From Pseudomonas beijingensis (GTDB lineage: Bacteria > Pseudomonadota > Gammaproteobacteria > Pseudomonadales > Pseudomonadaceae): 64,000 bases of DNA. The position numbers were made by a program, and so were the translations under genes. Shown in pieces: positions 36,887 to 45,537 of this stretch. A model generated the notes under the pieces. The model saw only the letters and a list, made by a program, of their open reading frames with translations. It searched no databases and had not been told where the DNA came from. The stretch lies in contig NZ_CP117425.1 in the NCBI RefSeq assembly GCF_030687295.1, forward strand, positions 620,001 through 684,000, in the 5' to 3' direction. The number at the start of each line of letters is the position of its first letter. The first letter of the stretch is position 1.

Positions 36887-38514
36887 ATGTTTCTACAAAA
36901 ATCCCTGAAAGCCCAGATTCTCGCCTTGCTGAGCGGCAGCCTGCTGACCATGTTGCTGATCGCCTTGGCATCCTTTCACTTCCTTTCCGATGGCATCCAG
37001 AATTATCGCCACCTGATCGATGGCCCGTTGCATGCCTCGCAATTGATCGATGAGGCCAACGTGCAATTCAAGGTCCAGGTCCAGGAGTGGAAGAATGTGT
37101 TGCTGCGCGGCAAGCAGCCGGCAGACCTGGAGAAATACTGGAAGCAGTTCGAGGCGCGTCAGCACGATGTCCAGGACATTCTTGGCCGGTTGACCACCCA
37201 CGACGGTGTCCCGGCGCAGATCAAGACACGCATCGAACGGCTGCGGAGCGAGCATGTGCAGTTGGGCGCGGCTTACCAGAAGGGCCGTGATGCGTTTGTG
37301 GCGGCGGGCGGCGATGCTGCGGCGGGTGACGCAGCGGTCAAGGGCGTGGACCGCGCGGCCAGTGAGCAGATGAGTGAGTTGGTGGTCGAGTTGCATAAAC
37401 TGGGCGATGAGCAATCGGCGCTGATCAGTTCCGGTGCCGATCGCACGATCATGTTGGGTACAGTGATCATGCTCGTCTCGGGGCTGCTGGTCGGGTTGTT
37501 GAGTGTATGGCTGGTCAACCGCAACCTGGTGCAGCCCATCCGTAACCTGATCGAGTACGTGACTCAACTGAGTCGCGGGCGTTTCGCCGAGCGTGTCACG
37601 AGTACGCGCCAGGATGAACTGGGCGACCTGGCCCTGGCGGCCAATACCTTGCGCGATTTCCTTGCCGAAACCTTCACGCGCCCTGCAACGCAGTGCCACG
37701 GAGCTGGACAGTGCCAGCGGTGAGCTCAATGCCATCGCCAGCTTGATGAGCCAAGGCACCAGCGAACAATTCGAACGCACCGATCAGGTGGCAACGGCCA
37801 TGAACGAGATGTCCGCCACCGCCCAGGAGGTTGCTCGCCATGCCGCCGATGCGGCGCGGGCTGCCGATGATGCCGATCATTCGGCGCAGCAGGGCGAAAA
37901 AGTGATGCAGGGCCACTATCCACACCATCACCCAGATGCGTGGCGAAATTGCCAACACGGCCACGGTGATCCGTCGTCTGGAAACCGACAGCGGGCGCAT
38001 CGGTAAAGTGCTTGAAGTGATTCGCGCGATTGCCGAGCAGACTAACCTGCTGGCGCTCAACGCTGCCATCGAAGCGGCACGGGCGGGTGAGGCCGGACGC
38101 GGTTTTGCGGTGGTCGCCGATGAGGTTCGCAACTTGGCGCAGCGCACGGCGTCATCGATCATCGAGATCAATCAGATCATCCAGACCGTGCAGACTGGCG
38201 CAGTGGACGCGGCCCAGGCCATCGAAAGCGGGCAGTCGCGCAGTGAAGAAAGTGTCGAGCAAGTGACCCAGGCCGGCGCCATGCTGGAACGCATCACCCA
38301 GGCGGTGGAAGCGATTCGCGACATGAACCGCCAGATCGCTACCGCCGCGGAAGAGCAGACCTCCGTGGCCGAAGACATTTCGCGCAACCTCACCGAAATC
38401 ACCTGCATCGCCAGCACCAACCTCGACAATGTGCAGCGCACCGAAGCGGCCAGTCGGGATTTGCATGGGCTGTCCGGGCAGTTGAATGAAGTGACGGCGC
38501 GGTTGAGTGCCTGA
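36887..38514 (+). pseudogene. Methyl-accepting chemotaxis protein, frame broken twice by +1 insertions
   Basis: A transmembrane chemoreceptor of about 541 aa after repair. TM1 lies at residues 11-32 and TM2 at about 190-212, enclosing a four-helix-bundle periplasmic sensor; HAMP follows, then the signalling domain with the hairpin tip [30 protein letters not shown], seen in halves ([32 protein letters not shown]). Breaks: CCC at 37681-37683 and GGG at 37910-37912, each one base too long; correction restores FTRLQRSATELD and [14 protein letters not shown]. Ligand unknown. A stand-alone receptor with no che genes nearby. Confidence 0.88.
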
Positions 38515-38552
38515 TGGTATTGACCTGTTTGCAATAGGGCCTGATTAACACC

Positions 38553-38719
38553 TGTGGCGAGGGAGCTTGCTCCCGCTGTGGGTAGGAGCTGCCGAAGGCT
38601 GCGATCTTTTGATCTTGATCTTTCGCTTGCGACTCAATTGTCCGGGACAAGATCGCAGCCTCGCTGCGCTCGACAGCTCCTACGGGCGCAGCCGAGCGGG
38701 AGCAAGCTCCCTCGCCACA
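38553..38719. repeat. Composite element: one REPIN nested inside another
   Basis: Outer arms TGTGGCGAGGGAGCTTGCTC (38553 on) and its complement ending at 38719. Between them a second inverted pair, GTAGGAGCT (38582-38590) and AGCTCCTAC (38685-38693), extended by GGCTGCGATC / GATCGCAGCC. Two REP classes are thus stacked in one place. Confidence 0.8.
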
Positions 38720-38750
38720 AAAGCTTATGCGAACCCGAGGTGGATCAATT

Positions 38751-39773
38751 TCAATAATCGCGCCGCTTGCGAAACGCCCATCGGCCTGCAATCACGGTGA
38801 AAGTTGCCACCAGCGCCACCAGGATCCAGAAACCCTCGGGATCACTGGCCAGCGGTACGCCGCCGACGTTCATGCCGAAGAAACCGGCAATGATGTTGAT
38901 GGGCAACGCCAGCACCGTGACCACCGTCAGGGTGAACAGCGTGCGGTTGCTTTGTTCGTTGAGGTTGGCGGCGATCTCTTCCTGTAGCAGCTTGATCCGC
39001 TCGCCCAGGGCGGTGAGGTCGTTGATGATCAGGGCGAACTCCTCGGTGGATTTGCGCAGTTCCTTGACGTCTTCCTTCTGCAACCATTGCGGTGGGCGGT
39101 TTAGCAGGCGCAGCAACGAGCCTGGCTCCAGGGCCAGCAGGCGTTGCAGGCGCACCAGCACGCGGCGTTGGGCACCCAGCTCGGCGCGGTTGTTGGACAC
39201 GCGCGAAGACAGCAACTGGTCTTCGATCTGGTCGACGCTGAGGCTGGTCTTGCGCACGATCTGGGTCAGCACTTCGCCTTGGTCGCGCAGCAGATGCACC
39301 AGCAGTTCCAGTGGCGAGCGAAAGCACTCGCCGGCCTTGACCGATGAGCGCAGCTTGTCGACCGAGTGCAACGGTTGCAGGCGCGCGCTGATGATCAACC
39401 GACTGTGCACGCACACCCACAATGTCGATACATCCGAGGACACCAGGTTACTGAGGTTGAACACCACATCGTTCACTACTGCCAGCAATGCCGAGTCCAC
39501 ATGTTCGATGCGAGTCGAGCGCGAGCCTTCGTGCAGGGCTTCGAAGAACTCCTGGGGCAAGGCCAGGTGACTCTTCATCCAGCGCTCGCAGGCCGCGTGA
39601 GCCAGGTTCAGGTGTAGCCAGAGGAATTCGTCGGCGTCTTGCGGTTGTTGCAGGCTTAGCAGGGCTTGGGCCGAATCGATCTCCCGACCACGCTCGCCGG
39701 GGCGGAAACGAAACCCATAAAGCAGGCCGAACAGGTCCGGATCGCGATGGCTTTGGTCGATGCTGTGGTTCAT
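38751..39773 (-). CDS. CorA-family divalent metal transporter, ZntB-like
   Basis: A 340-aa protein: a large cytoplasmic N-terminal domain and coiled coil (to about residue 275), then two membrane helices (about 283-303 and 314-333). The signature after TM1 is GMNVGGVP, the CorA/ZntB form. ZntB proteins move Zn2+; CorA proteins move Mg2+/Co2+. Overall text (YGFRFRPGERGREIDSAQAL start, RRKRDY-type basic end) favours ZntB. It is transcribed alone with a REP composite just downstream. Confidence 0.85.
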   Translation of the reverse strand: MNHSIDQSHRDPDLFGLLYGFRFRPGERGREIDSAQALLSLQQPQDADEFLWLHLNLAHAACERWMKSHLALPQEFFEALHEGSRSTRIEHVDSALLAVVNDVVFNLSNLVSSDVSTLWVCVHSRLIISARLQPLHSVDKLRSSVKAGECFRSPLELLVHLLRDQGEVLTQIVRKTSLSVDQIEDQLLSSRVSNNRAELGAQRRVLVRLQRLLALEPGSLLRLLNRPPQWLQKEDVKELRKSTEEFALIINDLTALGERIKLLQEEIAANLNEQSNRTLFTLTVVTVLALPINIIAGFFGMNVGGVPLASDPEGFWILVALVATFTVIAGRWAFRKRRDY

Positions 39774-39908
39774 GAGGACTCGCTGGCGGGGAGTGCCTGT
39801 CGCAGCGGCTACAGGTTCACTTGAGCGGCATCATTGCAGGGTTTTTTGAAGGTTTTGTGACGGTTGAGCCGCGGCGCTCAGACCCTGCAACGGTTTACAG
39901 GCGCACAC

Positions 39909-39945
39909 GAAAAAGCCGCGCAACTTGAAAGTTGCGCGGCTTCTT
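39909..39945 (-). terminator. Terminator of the PepSY gene
   Basis: AAGCCGCGCAACTTTCAAGTTGCGCGGCTT reads as AAGCCGCGCAACTT and its complement around a 2-base loop; on the minus strand it is followed by TTTCG. It stands just after the PepSY stop codon. Confidence 0.85.
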
Positions 39946-39956
39946 AAATCCATGGA

Positions 39957-40262
39957 TCAAGTGTCTTGCTTGTTCGACAGGACTTTGCCGGTGGTTGCAT
40001 CGAAATCAACGTCGAACTCTTTGCCGTCGGCAGTTTTCAGTTCCACTTCATATTCGTAACCGTTGAAGTGATTGTCCAGATCGGTGTCGGTGATGGTGGC
40101 GCCTGGGTGCAACTTCAGGGCTTCCTCATTCATCGATTCAAGGGACTTGATCTTGCCGTCCTTGACCAATTGGGGAACCTGGTCGATTCGTACATCCGCC
40201 TGGGCCAGGCCAGCGGTGAGGGTCAGGGCGGCAGCGGTGAACAGGGCAGTCAAAGTTTTCAT
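39957..40262 (-). CDS. Periplasmic PepSY-domain protein
   Basis: A 101-aa protein with a signal peptide (1-22, ending GLAQA) and one PepSY-like domain, recognisable by YEYEVELKTADGKEFDVDFD and TGKVLSNKQ. PepSY domains are thought to inhibit proteases or act as periplasmic modulators; a specific role cannot be assigned. AAGGAAAG precedes ATG 40262. Single gene with its own terminator. Confidence 0.85.
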   Translation of the reverse strand: MKTLTALFTAAALTLTAGLAQADVRIDQVPQLVKDGKIKSLESMNEEALKLHPGATITDTDLDNHFNGYEYEVELKTADGKEFDVDFDATTGKVLSNKQDT

Positions 40263-40384
40263 ATGTCTTTCCTTGTGTCGTTAAAGGGTGAGTCGTTTAA
40301 GTGGGTTCAGATTATCTGTGGCAACTTAATTCACCCTTAATTCGAAAAAACTTGAAGCAAGTCTCCTGACGACCGTCTTCCGAC

Positions 40385-41512
40385 TCAGTAACCGTTCTTC
40401 TCCAATAGTTGCGTCACACTGCCTGTTTCGGGACGTTTGAAGTATTTGAGCAGTTCACTGGATCGATTGGTGAAGATGCCGTCGACGCCGGCCTCCATCA
40501 CTTTCTTGAAGTCCACCGGCTCATCCACGGTGTAGACATGCACCAGCAGACCCTGGTCATGGGTGTACTGGTTCATCCACGGCTGCACCAGGTCCGAGTA
40601 ACTCTGGCTGCCGCCATGGGTCAACGCCGCCGAAGGACCAGTGCCGATGGCGCCATGGGCCTTGGCATACTGGACCCACTGCTCGAACTCGGCCTTGTCC
40701 TTGGGTTCCTGCTTGGCGTAATAGACGGCCTTGTCCGTTTCGCCGGACTCAGCAAACGTCACCTTGGACTTGGGTTCGATGTTGCCTTCGCCCACCCACA
40801 GCAGCAGGATCTTCGGCACCTTCGGCATCTCTTTGTGCAGCAGTTCGAGACTGCTTTTTTCAAAGGTCTGCAAGACCACTTTGCCCTTGCCCTGGCCGAC
40901 ACCGATGGCGCGCTTGGCCAGTTTGGACCCGGCGGGGCTCAGCCAACCGCGGTCCTGCAGTTTGTCCTTCAGGTCGCGCTCTATGCCGGGGAACAGCTTC
41001 GGCTCCTTGGTCTCGATGTACAGCCCCGGTTTTTGCTGCGGATTGCCCTCGGCGATGTTGATTACTTCATCGAGGGTCAGGATTTTCAGGCCGACGAACG
41101 AAGGGCGAGCGCGGTCCGGGTAGGCAGTGTTGAACCAGCTGCCGGCATCGAGGGTTTTGAGTTCCGCCATGGTGAATTCGTTGGCGGTGCTGTCCTTGCG
41201 TTCGGGAAACTTGCTCGCGACATCCGTGGTGCGCAGCAGGCTGTCATCATGCAGGACGAACAACACCCCGTCCTTGCTGCGTTGCAGGTCCAGTTCCAGG
41301 TAGTCGGCGCCCAGATCGCGGGCCAGCTTGTAGGCGGCGGCGGTGGATTCTGGCGCGTCGAACGAGGCGCCGCGGTGGGCGATGACCGCCGGGTGTGGAA
41401 TGCCTTGAAGGGTTGCCAGGGCCTTGGGGCTCGGGGCTTCGGAGGCTTGTGTCTGACCGAAGCCGAGCAACAGGCTCAGCACCAAGGCGCTGCGGGTGAA
41501 GGTGACAGGCAT
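40385..41512 (-). CDS. glpQ: Periplasmic glycerophosphodiester phosphodiesterase
   Basis: A 375-aa enzyme that hydrolyses glycerophosphodiesters to glycerol-3-phosphate and an alcohol. A signal peptide (1-23, ending TQAS) marks export to the periplasm. The catalytic text is HRGASFDAPESTAAAY (residues ~44-59), ELDLQRSKDGVLFVLHDD (metal-binding Glu/Asp and second His) and, late, VDGIFTNRSSELLKY. Length fits GlpQ. Divergent from the 108-aa hypothetical gene; no transporter gene (glpT) is next to it. Confidence 0.92.
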   Translation of the reverse strand: MPVTFTRSALVLSLLLGFGQTQASEAPSPKALATLQGIPHPAVIAHRGASFDAPESTAAAYKLARDLGADYLELDLQRSKDGVLFVLHDDSLLRTTDVASKFPERKDSTANEFTMAELKTLDAGSWFNTAYPDRARPSFVGLKILTLDEVINIAEGNPQQKPGLYIETKEPKLFPGIERDLKDKLQDRGWLSPAGSKLAKRAIGVGQGKGKVVLQTFEKSSLELLHKEMPKVPKILLLWVGEGNIEPKSKVTFAESGETDKAVYYAKQEPKDKAEFEQWVQYAKAHGAIGTGPSAALTHGGSQSYSDLVQPWMNQYTHDQGLLVHVYTVDEPVDFKKVMEAGVDGIFTNRSSELLKYFKRPETGSVTQLLEKNGY

Positions 41513-41748
41513 GCTCGAGATCCTTTCGTCGGGGGCAAAAACCTATCTTTTAACAACTGAACGCTGTTGGCGCTATCGCTACGCCGACATAAACCTATGC
41601 AAAGCGGATTTTTCCCACGCATTTCCAGGCCGCTTTGCAGTACCCTTGGCCGCACCAGTTCCCCGGCAGAGGGAAACCTTAAAGTTCGTTTGCCCTGCGT
41701 GTAAACCATCGATCAGGCGTCCCGAGGGACGCATCCATGAGGTTTACC

Positions 41749-42075
41749 ATGCGCACCACTTCGACATTCATCTGCCAGGCCGCCGACCAGCTCAAGGGAT
41801 TTGTCGGCCTGAACCGCAAGACCGGCCAATACATCGTGCGGTTCAGCGAAGACGCCTTCGGCATGGACGTGGCCGACGACGGCATCATCCCCACCTGCGA
41901 ATTTGTCTGGCTCCCTGTGGCAGACGGCACCATGGCCCTCAAGCGCGAGCGAATCCAGCTGCTGTTGGACCAGAACATCGACGACCGGATCAACCTCACC
42001 GAACCGTTGCGGGTGTACATGGCCCGCAGCGACCTGCCGGAAATCGTGGCGGTGCGGCAATTGGTGGAAAGCTGA
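41749..42075 (+). CDS. Conserved hypothetical protein (108 aa)
   Basis: A 108-aa soluble protein, MRTTSTFICQAADQLKGFVG at the start. ATG 41749 has GAGG seven bases before it; ATG 41737 would add four residues. Acidic, no membrane segments. It lies divergent to glpQ and directly before the REPIN array. No domain recognised. Confidence 0.65.
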   Translation: MRTTSTFICQAADQLKGFVGLNRKTGQYIVRFSEDAFGMDVADDGIIPTCEFVWLPVADGTMALKRERIQLLLDQNIDDRINLTEPLRVYMARSDLPEIVAVRQLVES

Positions 42076-42104
42076 AGCCACGACCGTGAGTTGAGCAAGA
42101 TCCC

Positions 42105-42736
42105 CTGTGGGAGCAAGGCTTGCCCGCGATGGCGGCGGCACATTCAATATCGCTGCAAGCTGACCCACCGCTATCGCGAGCAAGCTCAGCTCCCACAGGG
42201 GATTTGTGGTGAAGGCAGGATCTGTGAGTCCCCGAGATTCAGTGTGGGAGCGGGCTTGCCCGCGATGGCGGCGGCACATTCAGCATCGTTGCACTGACCC
42301 ACCGCTATCGCGAGCAAGCTCAGCTCCCACAGGGGATTTGTGGTGAAGGCAGGATCTGTGAGTCCCCGAGATTCAGTGTGGGAGCGGGCTTGCTCGCGAA
42401 GACGTCGGCACATTCAGCATCGTTGCGCTGACCCACCGCTTTCGCGAGCAAGCTCAGCTCCCACAGGGGATTTGTGGTGAAGGCAGGATCTGTGAGTCCC
42501 CGAGATTCAGTGTGGGAGCGGGCTTGCTCGCGAAGACGTCGGCACATTCAGCATCGTTGCGCTGACCCACCGCTATCGCGAGCAAGCTCAGCTCCCACAG
42601 GGGATTTGTGGTGAAGGCAGGATCTGTGAGTCCCCGAGATTCAGTGTGGGAGCGGGCTTGCTCGCGAAGACGTCGGCACATTCAGCATCGTTGCGCTGAC
42701 CCACCGCTTTCGCGAGCAAGCTCGCTCCCACAGGGA
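42105..42736. repeat. Tandem array of five REPINs with 134-bp period
   Basis: Five REPINs (GTGGGAGCGGGCTTGCTCGC arm, ~50-bp variable centre, CGCGAGCAAGCTCAGCTCCC arm) start near 42106, 42244, 42378, 42512 and 42646. Copies 1-4 are each followed by the same ~43-bp spacer containing GGCAGGATCTGTGAGTCCCC. Copies 3-5 are almost identical to each other, differing at single bases such as CTATCGC/CTTTCGC; copies 1 and 2 have the TTGCCCGCGATGGCGG variant. The last copy ends in GCTCGCTCCC instead of GCTCAGCTCCC. Array grown by tandem duplication of REPIN plus spacer. It fills 42076-42750, where no gene is supported. Confidence 0.92.
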
Positions 42737-42750
42737 TTTTTGTTTTGGCA

Positions 42751-43065
42751 TTAGATTGGGCGTTGGAAGGCATAGTCCCGTTCGACTTTGCACACCCTCG
42801 TATGGCAATGGGTATACCAGGTGGATCGGCCTTGCTCACGAATCGCGCTGTGTTCGGGATGCTGCTTCCAAGCCAGGATCGCTGCTTCATCGCTCCAATA
42901 GGACACGGTGATTCCCACACCATCGTCGCCACGGGCCGATTCGACGCCTAAAAATCCGCGCTGCTCCCGGGCAAGGGCGAGCATGCGCTCGGCGGCTTCG
43001 GCGTAGCCCTGGTCCCCCTCGGTACGCTGGGAGGTGAAAATCACTGCGTAATAATGGTCGCTCAT
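42751..43065 (-). CDS. Antibiotic biosynthesis monooxygenase (ABM)-domain protein
   Basis: A 104-aa dimeric alpha-beta-barrel type protein. The text YYAVIFTSQRTEGDQGYAEA, then GFLGVESARGDDGVGITVSYW and AWKQHPEHSAIREQG is typical of ABM proteins, small monooxygenase-like or heme-degrading-like folds with varied roles. ATG 43065 overlaps the TGA of the glutamine amidotransferase gene by 4 bp (ATGA), so both are translated together. Confidence 0.88.
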   Translation of the reverse strand: MSDHYYAVIFTSQRTEGDQGYAEAAERMLALAREQRGFLGVESARGDDGVGITVSYWSDEAAILAWKQHPEHSAIREQGRSTWYTHCHTRVCKVERDYAFQRPI

Positions 43066-43772
43066 GACACTTGCCTCGCGCAGGCTTCGACAAACCCGCG
43101 GACCAGCGGTGGCACGCGGCCTTCCAGTGCGGCACGTTCAGGCTGGAACAGCGTGGCGACAAAGAACGGATGGTCCTGCAGTTCCACCGCTCGTAAGTCG
43201 CCGGCCGAATCCCGGGCGACGGCGTGCAGGCGCTGGCTCAGCAAGTCTTTTTCAAAATCCGGATTGACCCCGAAGCGGCAATGGTAGCCCTCGAACGCTG
43301 TCTGTCGGCCATAGGCATTGGCGATCAGCGAGCCCGCCTCGAACTGAAGACTGTCGATGGTTTCCACCAAGGCACAGCTCAGCGGCGTCAGCAGCGCCCG
43401 TTCAGCCTCTGGAGAGGTTTCACCATGGACGGCGTCGGCCCACCCCATCACGTTGCGGGCATATTCCAGCACGGCGTGCTGAAAACCACCGCAGGTGCCC
43501 AGGAAAGGGCGACGCTGTTCGCGGGCAAAACGAATGGCTTGCAAGGCGCCGGCTTCGTTTTGGTAGGGGCTGCCGGGCACGCACCAGACACCGTCGAAAT
43601 CCTCCAGCACGGCGTTGTCGGTAATGAGCGACGTTGCCAGCCATTGCAAGCGAATGGCGTGGCCGGTTTGTGTGCCCGCCAGCTCAAGTGCGAGGGGGAT
43701 CGCCCGGTGGGCGGTGATGTGTGGATCGTGGTCGCCGACCAGGGCGATGTTTAACGGATGTTGTTTTTCCAT
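43062..43772 (-). CDS. Class I glutamine amidotransferase-like protein (CTP synthase GATase-related)
   Basis: A 236-aa cytoplasmic protein with a class I GATase fold. The oxyanion/nucleophile motif is FLGTCGGFQHAVLEYARN (Cys near residue 97), and WCVPGSPYQNE is the upstream oxyanion-hole region. It lacks the synthase domain of CTP synthase, so it belongs to the stand-alone CTP-synthase-C-terminal-like group of unknown substrate. It is coupled to the ABM gene and diverges from a LysR regulator that probably controls it. Confidence 0.82.
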   Translation of the reverse strand: MEKQHPLNIALVGDHDPHITAHRAIPLALELAGTQTGHAIRLQWLATSLITDNAVLEDFDGVWCVPGSPYQNEAGALQAIRFAREQRRPFLGTCGGFQHAVLEYARNVMGWADAVHGETSPEAERALLTPLSCALVETIDSLQFEAGSLIANAYGRQTAFEGYHCRFGVNPDFEKDLLSQRLHAVARDSAGDLRAVELQDHPFFVATLFQPERAALEGRVPPLVRGFVEACARQVS

Positions 43773-43822
43773 GGGAGGCTCGCCGCTTGTTGATTCCTGG
43801 TTGCCACTATAGATTGGCGTTC

Positions 43823-44734
43823 ATGCAATCAATATTGGCGTTTACCCAAGTGATCAATGCAACGACGCACTATCGTCTGGACTATCCCGATCTGTCCCTG
43901 ATCCTGGCGCTGGTCCGTGGCGGCTCGTTGGCGCGGGCCGCTCGGCTGCTGCAAGTGGACGTGTCGACGGTGTTTCGTTCGGTACGTCGGCTGGAGGCAG
44001 CCCTGGGCCAGCCCTTGTTCGAGAAAAGCCGTTCCGGGTACTTGCCCACGAGCCTGGCCCAGGCATTGGCCGAACAAGCCGAGCGCGCCGAGCAGGCGTT
44101 GGAGGCGGCGCGGGTGGGTGTGGAGCAGGGCGGCGAGGTCATCAGCGGGACGGTGCGCCTGACGTGCAGTGATTCAGTCCTGCAAGCGTTGTTGCTGCCG
44201 GCGCTGGCGCGTTTCATGCCCGCTTATCCGGCGTTGAGCCTTGAGTTGAGCACCTCGAACGACTTCGCCAACCTGAGCCGCCGCGATGCCGACATTGCGC
44301 TGCGACTGACCCGTGCGCCGCCGGAACACCTGGTCGGTCGCAACCTCGGCTACGTGACGTTCCGGATATGTGCCGGCGCCACATACCTGCGCTCGGCGAA
44401 TGCGGATGACCTGGCCGCCATGACCTGGATCGCGCCGGACGATTTCCTCCCGGATCACCCCACCGTGGCCTGGCGCCGCCAGCATTTGCCCGGCGTAGTG
44501 CCTGCCTATCGCTGCAACAGCATGCTCTCGGTCACCGAACTGGTGCGGGCCGGTTTGGGCGTTGCGGCGCTGCCGGACTTTCTGATCGACGAAAACCAGG
44601 GCTTGATGCCCCTTGGCGAACCACTGGTGGGCTACGACACGGCGCTGTGGCTCCTGACGCGCCCGGACTGCCGGGCCTTGCGTTCGGTCGTGACCTTGTT
44701 TGATGAGCTGGGGCGCAATCTGCGTTGGGGTTGA
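43823..44734 (+). CDS. LysR-family transcriptional regulator
   Basis: A 303-aa regulator: N-terminal winged HTH (about 22-80, LILALVRGGSLARAARLLQV, then STVFRSVRRLEAALGQPLFE) and a C-terminal substrate-binding domain. ATG 43823 is used; longer upstream starts run into the divergent gene. It is transcribed away from the GATase-ABM pair, the usual layout for a LysR regulator and its target. Its effector is unknown. Confidence 0.9.
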   Translation: MQSILAFTQVINATTHYRLDYPDLSLILALVRGGSLARAARLLQVDVSTVFRSVRRLEAALGQPLFEKSRSGYLPTSLAQALAEQAERAEQALEAARVGVEQGGEVISGTVRLTCSDSVLQALLLPALARFMPAYPALSLELSTSNDFANLSRRDADIALRLTRAPPEHLVGRNLGYVTFRICAGATYLRSANADDLAAMTWIAPDDFLPDHPTVAWRRQHLPGVVPAYRCNSMLSVTELVRAGLGVAALPDFLIDENQGLMPLGEPLVGYDTALWLLTRPDCRALRSVVTLFDELGRNLRWG

Positions 44735-44737
44735 CCC

Positions 44738-45347
44738 TCAGGCCTGGTAACGACTCAGGAACATGTCGAGGGCCGATTCGATCACTTGGGTCTGCTCCTC
44801 CTGGGGCAGGCTCGGTTGGCCCATCGAAACCTGTGGCCAGAAGGCGAATGTCTTGAGCAGCCCATGCATTTGCTGGGCGGCGAATGCCGGCTCCACGGGT
44901 TTCAACCGGCCATCGGCCTGGGCCTGGCGAATCCAGGCCGTCAGCCCTTCCTCACGCTGGCCCATGCGCGACACCATGTCCTGGGCTCGCTCCGGAGAAT
45001 GAATCGTCGCAGCGATGGCGATGCGCGCCAGGTCGAGGAAATTCTCGTCCGCCAGCATATGCAGTTTGGCTTGCAGCAACGTTTGAAGCTGCTCTCGGAG
45101 CGGCTTTTGCGGGCTGTAGGCCATGTCCTGTTCTGCGGTAATGCTGTTCCATAACCGATTCAGAATTTCGGCAAACAGCGCTTCCTTGCTCGGGAAATGG
45201 TTATACACCGTGCGCTTCGATACGCCGGCAGTCGCCGCGATCTTGTCCATGCTGGTGATCTCGAAACCGCTGCTACGGAATTCAGCAATCGCTGCCCTGG
45301 AGGATGGCTTCGCGTTTTCGCTCGGTAAGGCGCTGCGGCACGGTCAT
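44738..45347 (-). pseudogene. TetR-family regulator broken by a +1 insertion in its N-terminus
   Basis: A 202-aa TetR repressor after correction. The ATG at 45347 starts MTVPQRLTERKREAILQ, then the frame runs into TGA. One extra G in GGG (plus CCC at 45295-45297) accounts for it; with two G the HTH is whole: AAIAEFRSSGFEITSMDKIA, then AGVSKRTVYNHFPSKEALFA. The part from internal ATG 45250 (170 aa) stays open but lacks the first HTH helices. It diverges from the metallo-beta-lactamase-fold gene across a perfect palindrome, its likely operator. Confidence 0.87.
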
Positions 45348-45423
45348 GGGCAATTCGTCGGTTGAGGTGAGAGAACTTACACTCGGCAGTTTACTTGCTC
45401 CCGGGATTCATGCAATCTGGAAA

Positions 45424-45442
45424 CTACACCCGAGTGGTGTAG
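45424..45442. promoter_or_regulatory. Palindromic operator between tetR and the MBL-fold gene
   Basis: CTACACC-CGAGT-GGTGTAG, a perfect 7-bp inverted repeat with 5-bp centre, lies in the 190-bp divergent intergenic region (76 bp upstream of the tetR start and 95 bp upstream of the MBL ATG). Size and symmetry suit a TetR dimer. Confidence 0.7.
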
Positions 45443-45537
45443 ATTTTCCTCAGGCGGCTAAGCGTGCATGCAACGGCCATCCAGCGTCCCACAACGGCGA
45501 AGCGCAATGGCGACGACGTCCTTGGAGTTATCGCACC

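Noticed and set aside
42186..42681. Three identical 75-aa ORFs in the 42-kb repeat array
   Set aside because: They arise from reading through the tandem REPINs; no ribosome sites and translation is of palindromic repeats.
42105..42736. CRISPR array
   Set aside because: Regular 134-bp period, but the spacers are identical rather than unique and each repeat is a REPIN palindrome.
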